Positions 21,009 to 24,354 of a DNA stretch of 24,354 nucleotides are shown in pieces. This DNA is from an uncultured Collinsella sp. (GTDB lineage: Bacteria > Actinomycetota > Coriobacteriia > Coriobacteriales > Coriobacteriaceae), in the NCBI GenBank assembly GCA_902478875.1, contig CABSMZ010000010.1:1-24354 (forward strand). Direction: 5' to 3'. Below the pieces are notes generated by a model. That model ran no database searches. It saw nothing but the letters and a program-made list of their open reading frames with translations, and was not told where the DNA came from. Numbering within the stretch: position 1 is the stretch's first letter; each line of letters begins with the position of its first letter. The position numbers and the translations under genes were made by a program.

Positions 21009-22100
21009 ATGCAAACAAACCCTTTTAAGCCCACAGCAGGTAAAACACCTCCCACGATTATCGGCCGCGAAGATGTACTTGAAGAATTCAGTGAAGGCCT
21101 CACCAACGGGCCTGGTGCCCCTGGGCGCCTAATGCGCATAGCCGGCGTCCGTGGAACGGGCAAGACGGTCCTCCTTGACGAGTGCTCACGTTTGGCGCAA
21201 AGCCGTGGCTGGACGGTCATAAAAGAGGTCGCAACCGAGGGACTTTGCCAGCGCATTCTCGAACAGCTGCAGCCCAAATTCCAGGCAAAACACGCCAGAT
21301 TTGAGCCCACCGTAGCTGGCATATCCATCGGCAGCATAGATATTGAGCGAATCGGCCCATCGCTACGCGACGCCATGAGACAGACAATATCCAAGAATGG
21401 AAATGGCCTGCTCATCACTCTCGACGAGGTTCAAGACGCAGAGCTCGATGAGGTCCGAACGCTCTCCATTGCGATTCAGCAGGTTATCGGCGAAGACCTT
21501 GATATCGCCTTTGTTTTTGCGGGTCTGCCTTCGATGATTGAAAGCATCATCAACGGAAAGACACTTGCGTTTTTGCGCCGCGCCCTCCCCTTTGACCTGA
21601 AGGCTGTGGCAGTAACCGAAGTGTTGTATTCCCTCGAGGAAACCATTGAAGCGTCTGGCGTGGAGTTGCAGCCAGGTATTGCCGGCCAACTTGCCGAGGC
21701 AACGCAAGGCTATCCTTTCATGATCCAACTCGTTGGATACTATGCATGGCAGTTGGCAAGACGCGCACATACAGCGATTATTGGAGAAGAAGAAGCCGAG
21801 CGTGGCATTGCAACGGCACGCGAACGCTTCTGCGCCATGGTGATTGAGCCCGCGCTGCGGCGCATTCCGCCCACGTGCATCGCTTATCTGCTGAGCATGG
21901 CGTCTTTGGGGCAGACGAGCTCGACCAGCATGGTTGCCGATGCCCTAAACAAAACGCCTCAACAGGTGAGCTCCGTCCGCAGCCGCCTGTTAAGAGAATC
22001 GATTATCGAGGCTCCTTCGTACGGCAAGGTCTCATTTGCCATCCCCTACATGCGCGACTACCTCTACGAACACAAAGCCGAACTGGAAGTTGAACTGTAG
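21009..22100 (+). CDS. AAA+ ATPase with C-terminal winged helix (Orc1/STAND-like)
   Basis: A 363-residue protein with an N-terminal IIGREDVLEEFSEGL lead-in, Walker A GVRGTGKT (46-53), Walker B LLITLDE (134-140) and a sensor-like stretch DIAFVFAGLPSM. The second half contains helical lid segments (EATQGYPFMIQLVGYYAW) and a C-terminal winged helix (about 290-350: SMVADALNKTPQQVSSVRSRLLRESIIE). This is the arrangement of archaeal-type Orc1-like or MalT-like ATPases common in bacteria with unknown roles. The start ATG at 21009 has AAAGGTGG 5 nt upstream; GTG at 21000 is possible but poorly spaced. No partner gene is adjacent on its strand. Its 10-bp repeat array suggests specific regulation. The function is unknown; defence or regulatory roles are both possible. 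Confidence 0.85.
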   Translation: MQTNPFKPTAGKTPPTIIGREDVLEEFSEGLTNGPGAPGRLMRIAGVRGTGKTVLLDECSRLAQSRGWTVIKEVATEGLCQRILEQLQPKFQAKHARFEPTVAGISIGSIDIERIGPSLRDAMRQTISKNGNGLLITLDEVQDAELDEVRTLSIAIQQVIGEDLDIAFVFAGLPSMIESIINGKTLAFLRRALPFDLKAVAVTEVLYSLEETIEASGVELQPGIAGQLAEATQGYPFMIQLVGYYAWQLARRAHTAIIGEEEAERGIATARERFCAMVIEPALRRIPPTCIAYLLSMASLGQTSSTSMVADALNKTPQQVSSVRSRLLRESIIEAPSYGKVSFAIPYMRDYLYEHKAELEVEL

Positions 22101-22117
22101 AAACGGCAACTGCCCTG

Positions 22118-22270
22118 CAAGACGAAAACCGTTTTCGTACGGATTTAAAGCAGACGTAAACGGTTTTCGTCTTGATTTGCGTACGGAATTAAGACGTAAA
22201 TTGCGCTTTCGTACGCTTATTACCAGACGCAAATTGTTTTCGTCCGGCTATGCGTCCCCAATCTAGACGC
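22118..22270. repeat. Degenerate 72/73-bp tandem duplication of palindromic units
   Basis: GACGNAAA begins at 22121, 22153, 22193, 22226 and 22266, with spacings 32, 40, 33, 40, so 22121-22192 and 22193-22265 are diverged direct repeats. The first unit contains a perfect 17-bp inverted repeat (22118-22134 with 22158-22174); the second copy keeps partial arms (for example GCGTACG/CGTACGC between the units and TTTTCGTC). It lies directly after the ATPase stop and before the terminator. Confidence 0.75.
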
Positions 22271-22306
22271 AAAGAGCCCCGAGCTCGTATGAACTCGGGG
22301 CTCTTT
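22271..22306. terminator. Bidirectional terminator between the ATPase and dehydratase genes
   Basis: Perfect 13-bp stem AAAGAGCCCCGAG (22271-22283) with 22294-22306 and a 10-nt loop; A-run and T-run on either side allow it to work on both strands between convergent genes. Confidence 0.9.
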
Positions 22307-22349
22307 GTGCCGCACATCTATGAGAGGAGATATTTGATGCGCATGGGCG

Positions 22350-24128
22350 CTACTCCATATAGCCACCCTGAATGGCGGAAACTGCATGCTCGGTAAAGAA
22401 CTTGAGCGTGCCGGAGGTATAGCGATTAGCCTTGGGCTTCCAAGCGGCTCGGCGCTCGGCCAGGACGGCGTCGACCTCAGCCGGCTCCATCTCCTTGCCG
22501 GCGATGCCCACGATGGACAGCGAGCGCTCGGGGATGTTGATCTGGATCAGATCACCTTCCTCGATCAGGGCAATCGGGCCGCCCACGGCAGCCTCGGGCG
22601 AAACGTGACCGATAGCCGGGCCCTTGGAGGCGCCGGAGAAGCGGCCATCGGTGATCAGGGCAATGCTCGCACCCAGCTCGGGATCGCTGGCGATAGCCTC
22701 AGTGGTGTAGAACATCTCGGGCATTCCGGAACCCTTGGGACCCTCATAGCGAATGATAACGGCATCGCCGGGCTTGACCTCGTGCGTCAGGACGGCGTGA
22801 ATGGCGTCCTCCTCGCAGTCGAACGGACGGGCCTTGAGCGTAGCCTGGAACATCTCGCGCGGAACGACGGTGTGCTTGACGACCGCGCCCTCGGGAGCAA
22901 GATTGCCGTGGAGGATGGCGATGGAACCGTCGGTGCCGAAGGCCTGGTCAAACGGACGGATGATGTCCTCGCGCTTGAGATTCCACTTCTCAAGGTAACG
23001 ACCGCACTTCTCGTAGTAACCGTTGTTCTTGAGGTCCTCGAGGTTCTCGCCGAGAGTCTTGCCGGTGGCGGTCATGACGTCGAGGTGGAGCATCGACTTG
23101 ATCTCCTCCATGATGCGCGGCACGCCGCCCGCATAGTAGAAGAACTGCGCCGGCCACTCGCCTGCGGGGCGAACGTTGAGCAGGTAGTGGGCGCCACGGT
23201 GCAGGCGATCGAAATCGTCGGCGGACATCTCGATGCCAAACTCGCGGGCGATCGCGGGAATGTGCAGCAGCGAGTTGGTGGAACCGGAGATGGCGCCGTG
23301 GACCATGATGAGGTTCTCGAAGGACTCCTTGGTCACGATGTCGCGCGGACACAGGTTGTGCTCGGAGAGCCACACGGACTGACGGCCGGCCTCGCGCGCA
23401 AACTCACGCAGGTCGGAGCTGGTAGCGGGCAGCAGGGCCGTGCCGGGGAGCATAAGGCCCAGGGCCTCGGCGGTAACCTGCATGGTCGAGGCGGTACCCA
23501 TAAAGGAGCAGGCGCCGCAGCTGGGGCATGCGTTGTGCTTGGCAAACTCGAGCTCCTCGCGGGAAATCTCGCCGCGCTCATAGCGGGCCGAGATGGCGCC
23601 GAGCTGCTCCAGGGTCAACAGATCGGGACCGGCATCCATGACACCGCCGGTAACGACGATGGAGGGGATGTTGATGCGGCCCATGGCCATAAGGTTCGCA
23701 GGCAGGCCCTTATCGCAGCTGGCAACAAAGACGCCGGCGTCGAACGGGGTGGCCTTGGCATGGATCTCGATCATGTTGGCGATCATGTCGCGACTGGGCA
23801 GCGAGTAGTTAATGCCGTCGTGGCCCTGGGCCTCGCCGTCGCAGATATCGGTGCAGAAGTAACGGGCACCATGACCGCCAGCCTCGGCAACGCCGGCACG
23901 GACCTCCTCGACCAGCTCGAACAGGCCGGCAGAACCCGGGTGCGAGTCGCCGAACGTCGACTCGATAATGACCTGCGGCTTGTCCAGATCCTCGATGGAC
24001 CAGCCAGAGCCCAGACGCAGCGGGTCCATCTCGGGGCTGATGGTGCGAAACTTGCCGGAACGCGGCTGCAGCTTGGCAACCAGGTCGGCTGCCTCCTGCT
24101 GAATCTGTGCCTTGGTCTTCTCGTCCAT
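22350..24128 (-). CDS. IlvD/Edd-family dehydratase, probably sugar-acid dehydratase
   Basis: Iron-sulfur dehydratase of 592 residues. Likely cluster ligands are Cys96 (TDICDGEAQGHDG), Cys138 (VASCDKGLPA, with the metal-binding Asp-Lys pair) and a Cys in CPSCGACSFMGTASTM (201-216); the C-terminal part has LITDGRFSGASKGPAIGHVSPEA. True IlvD usually reads CDKxxPGMLMA and is about 555-560 residues; CDKGLPA, the extra length and the HGAISGSTNSLLHIPAIA and AGGVPRIMEEIKS blocks recall YjhG/YagF-type sugar-acid dehydratases. The product could be KDG or a related 2-keto-3-deoxy acid, linking it to kdgK-eda and to the upstream GntP-type permease. Start ATG at 24128 with GAGGAG 6-8 nt upstream; the frame from 24164 has no site. 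Dihydroxy-acid dehydratase (ilvD) remains the alternative. Confidence 0.88.
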   Translation of the reverse strand: MDEKTKAQIQQEAADLVAKLQPRSGKFRTISPEMDPLRLGSGWSIEDLDKPQVIIESTFGDSHPGSAGLFELVEEVRAGVAEAGGHGARYFCTDICDGEAQGHDGINYSLPSRDMIANMIEIHAKATPFDAGVFVASCDKGLPANLMAMGRINIPSIVVTGGVMDAGPDLLTLEQLGAISARYERGEISREELEFAKHNACPSCGACSFMGTASTMQVTAEALGLMLPGTALLPATSSDLREFAREAGRQSVWLSEHNLCPRDIVTKESFENLIMVHGAISGSTNSLLHIPAIAREFGIEMSADDFDRLHRGAHYLLNVRPAGEWPAQFFYYAGGVPRIMEEIKSMLHLDVMTATGKTLGENLEDLKNNGYYEKCGRYLEKWNLKREDIIRPFDQAFGTDGSIAILHGNLAPEGAVVKHTVVPREMFQATLKARPFDCEEDAIHAVLTHEVKPGDAVIIRYEGPKGSGMPEMFYTTEAIASDPELGASIALITDGRFSGASKGPAIGHVSPEAAVGGPIALIEEGDLIQINIPERSLSIVGIAGKEMEPAEVDAVLAERRAAWKPKANRYTSGTLKFFTEHAVSAIQGGYME

Positions 24129-24159
24129 GATGCTCTCCTCTTTTGATTTGAACGGTTGT

Positions 24160-24172
24160 ACCAATCGTTGGT
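24160..24172. promoter_or_regulatory. Operator-like palindrome upstream of the dehydratase gene
   Basis: ACCAA-TCG-TTGGT is a perfect interrupted palindrome 31-44 bp before the dehydratase start, followed by the overlapping TTGTACCAA. Both forms suit GntR/FCD or LacI proteins. Confidence 0.4.
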
Positions 24173-24236
24173 TAATGAATCAGGTGTAAATGGGTACCGA
24201 GCGATGCCCTCGGCAAAAGATGCTTAGCTACGCGAA

Positions 24237-24312
24237 CTAGGCGAAGAACGAAATCACCAGGGCGCAGGCAAGACCCGAAAGGCCGATGAGCGTCTCCATA
24301 ATGGTCCAGGAC
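24237..24312 (-). CDS. GntP-family gluconate/sugar-acid permease, C-terminal end only
   Basis: The last 24 complete codons of a membrane protein, ending SWTIMETLIGLSGLACALVISFFA, stop TAG at 24239-24237. The W(T/S)xMETxxxxxGL hydrophobic C-terminus is how GntP-family (gluconate:H+ symporter) proteins usually end. The gene is cut at 24312 by adapter sequence. It lies 108 bp upstream of the dehydratase on the same strand with only a weak hairpin (24197-24213) between them, so the two probably form a sugar-acid uptake and dehydration operon. The family call rests on a short stretch. Confidence 0.55.
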
Positions 24313-24354
24313 CTGTCTCTTATACACATCTGACGCTGCCGACGACGGAGAGAG
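24313..24354. other. Nextera sequencing adapter (artefact)
   Basis: 24313-24331 reads CTGTCTCTTATACACATCT, the Tn5 mosaic end used in Nextera libraries, followed by GACGCTGCCGACGA (24332-24345), the rest of that adapter. The next eight bases CGGAGAGA are the reverse complement of TCTCTCCG, which I recall as i5 index S511. These bases are not biological. Confidence 0.97.

Noticed and set aside
22118..22270. CRISPR array
   Set aside because: Repeats are few, palindromic, diverged and unequally spaced (32/40 bp), with no cas genes nearby.

Overview
The window looks like a draft-contig segment from a high-GC Gram-positive gut bacterium of the Coriobacteriia, most likely Collinsella. This is inferred from gene style, codon use, the GlnR-type regulator and the dispersed hairpins, not from any search. 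The last 42 bases (24313-24354) are Nextera sequencing adapter, so the biological sequence ends at 24312 inside a permease gene.

Layout. 1-2650: 5' part of an unrecognised small basic protein, moaA (molybdenum cofactor), and a Vsr/DUF559-fold nuclease-like gene bracketed by two almost identical 65-bp palindromes. 2651-8881: a heterodimeric ABC exporter (two overlapping genes, minus strand) divergent from a MATE efflux pump followed by a MerR-type regulator whose probable operator lies in the pump promoter; together a multidrug-export locus. 8946-13083: ligA and a membrane-anchored HtrA-like protease, separated by a 201-bp element with 28-bp terminal inverted repeats. 13292-15342: glnA followed by a GlnR-like orphan response regulator. 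The GS-like protein has lost several canonical metal ligands and the regulator has an atypical receiver.

15477-24312 is mainly a sugar-acid (2-keto-3-deoxygluconate, KDG) region: a LacI regulator, kdgK and eda, a GntR/FCD regulator, a YczE-like membrane protein, an AAA+ ATPase of unknown role, an IlvD/Edd-family dehydratase that looks closer to sugar-acid dehydratases than to IlvD, and the C-terminus of a GntP-type permease. A coherent model is uptake (GntP), dehydration to KDG (dehydratase), phosphorylation (KdgK) and aldol cleavage (Eda).

The most unusual signal is in the untranslated regions here. The kdgK and YczE promoters share a TATACT box, the same LacI-type operator, and a conserved hairpin (element 1, 23/24 identical core). 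A second, larger structured element (element 2, with 13-nt and 18-nt perfectly conserved single-stranded blocks in otherwise diverged helices) lies between kdgK and eda, and again upstream of the YczE gene directly after element 1. These are candidate undescribed cis-acting RNAs that would tie the YczE-like protein to the KDG regulon.
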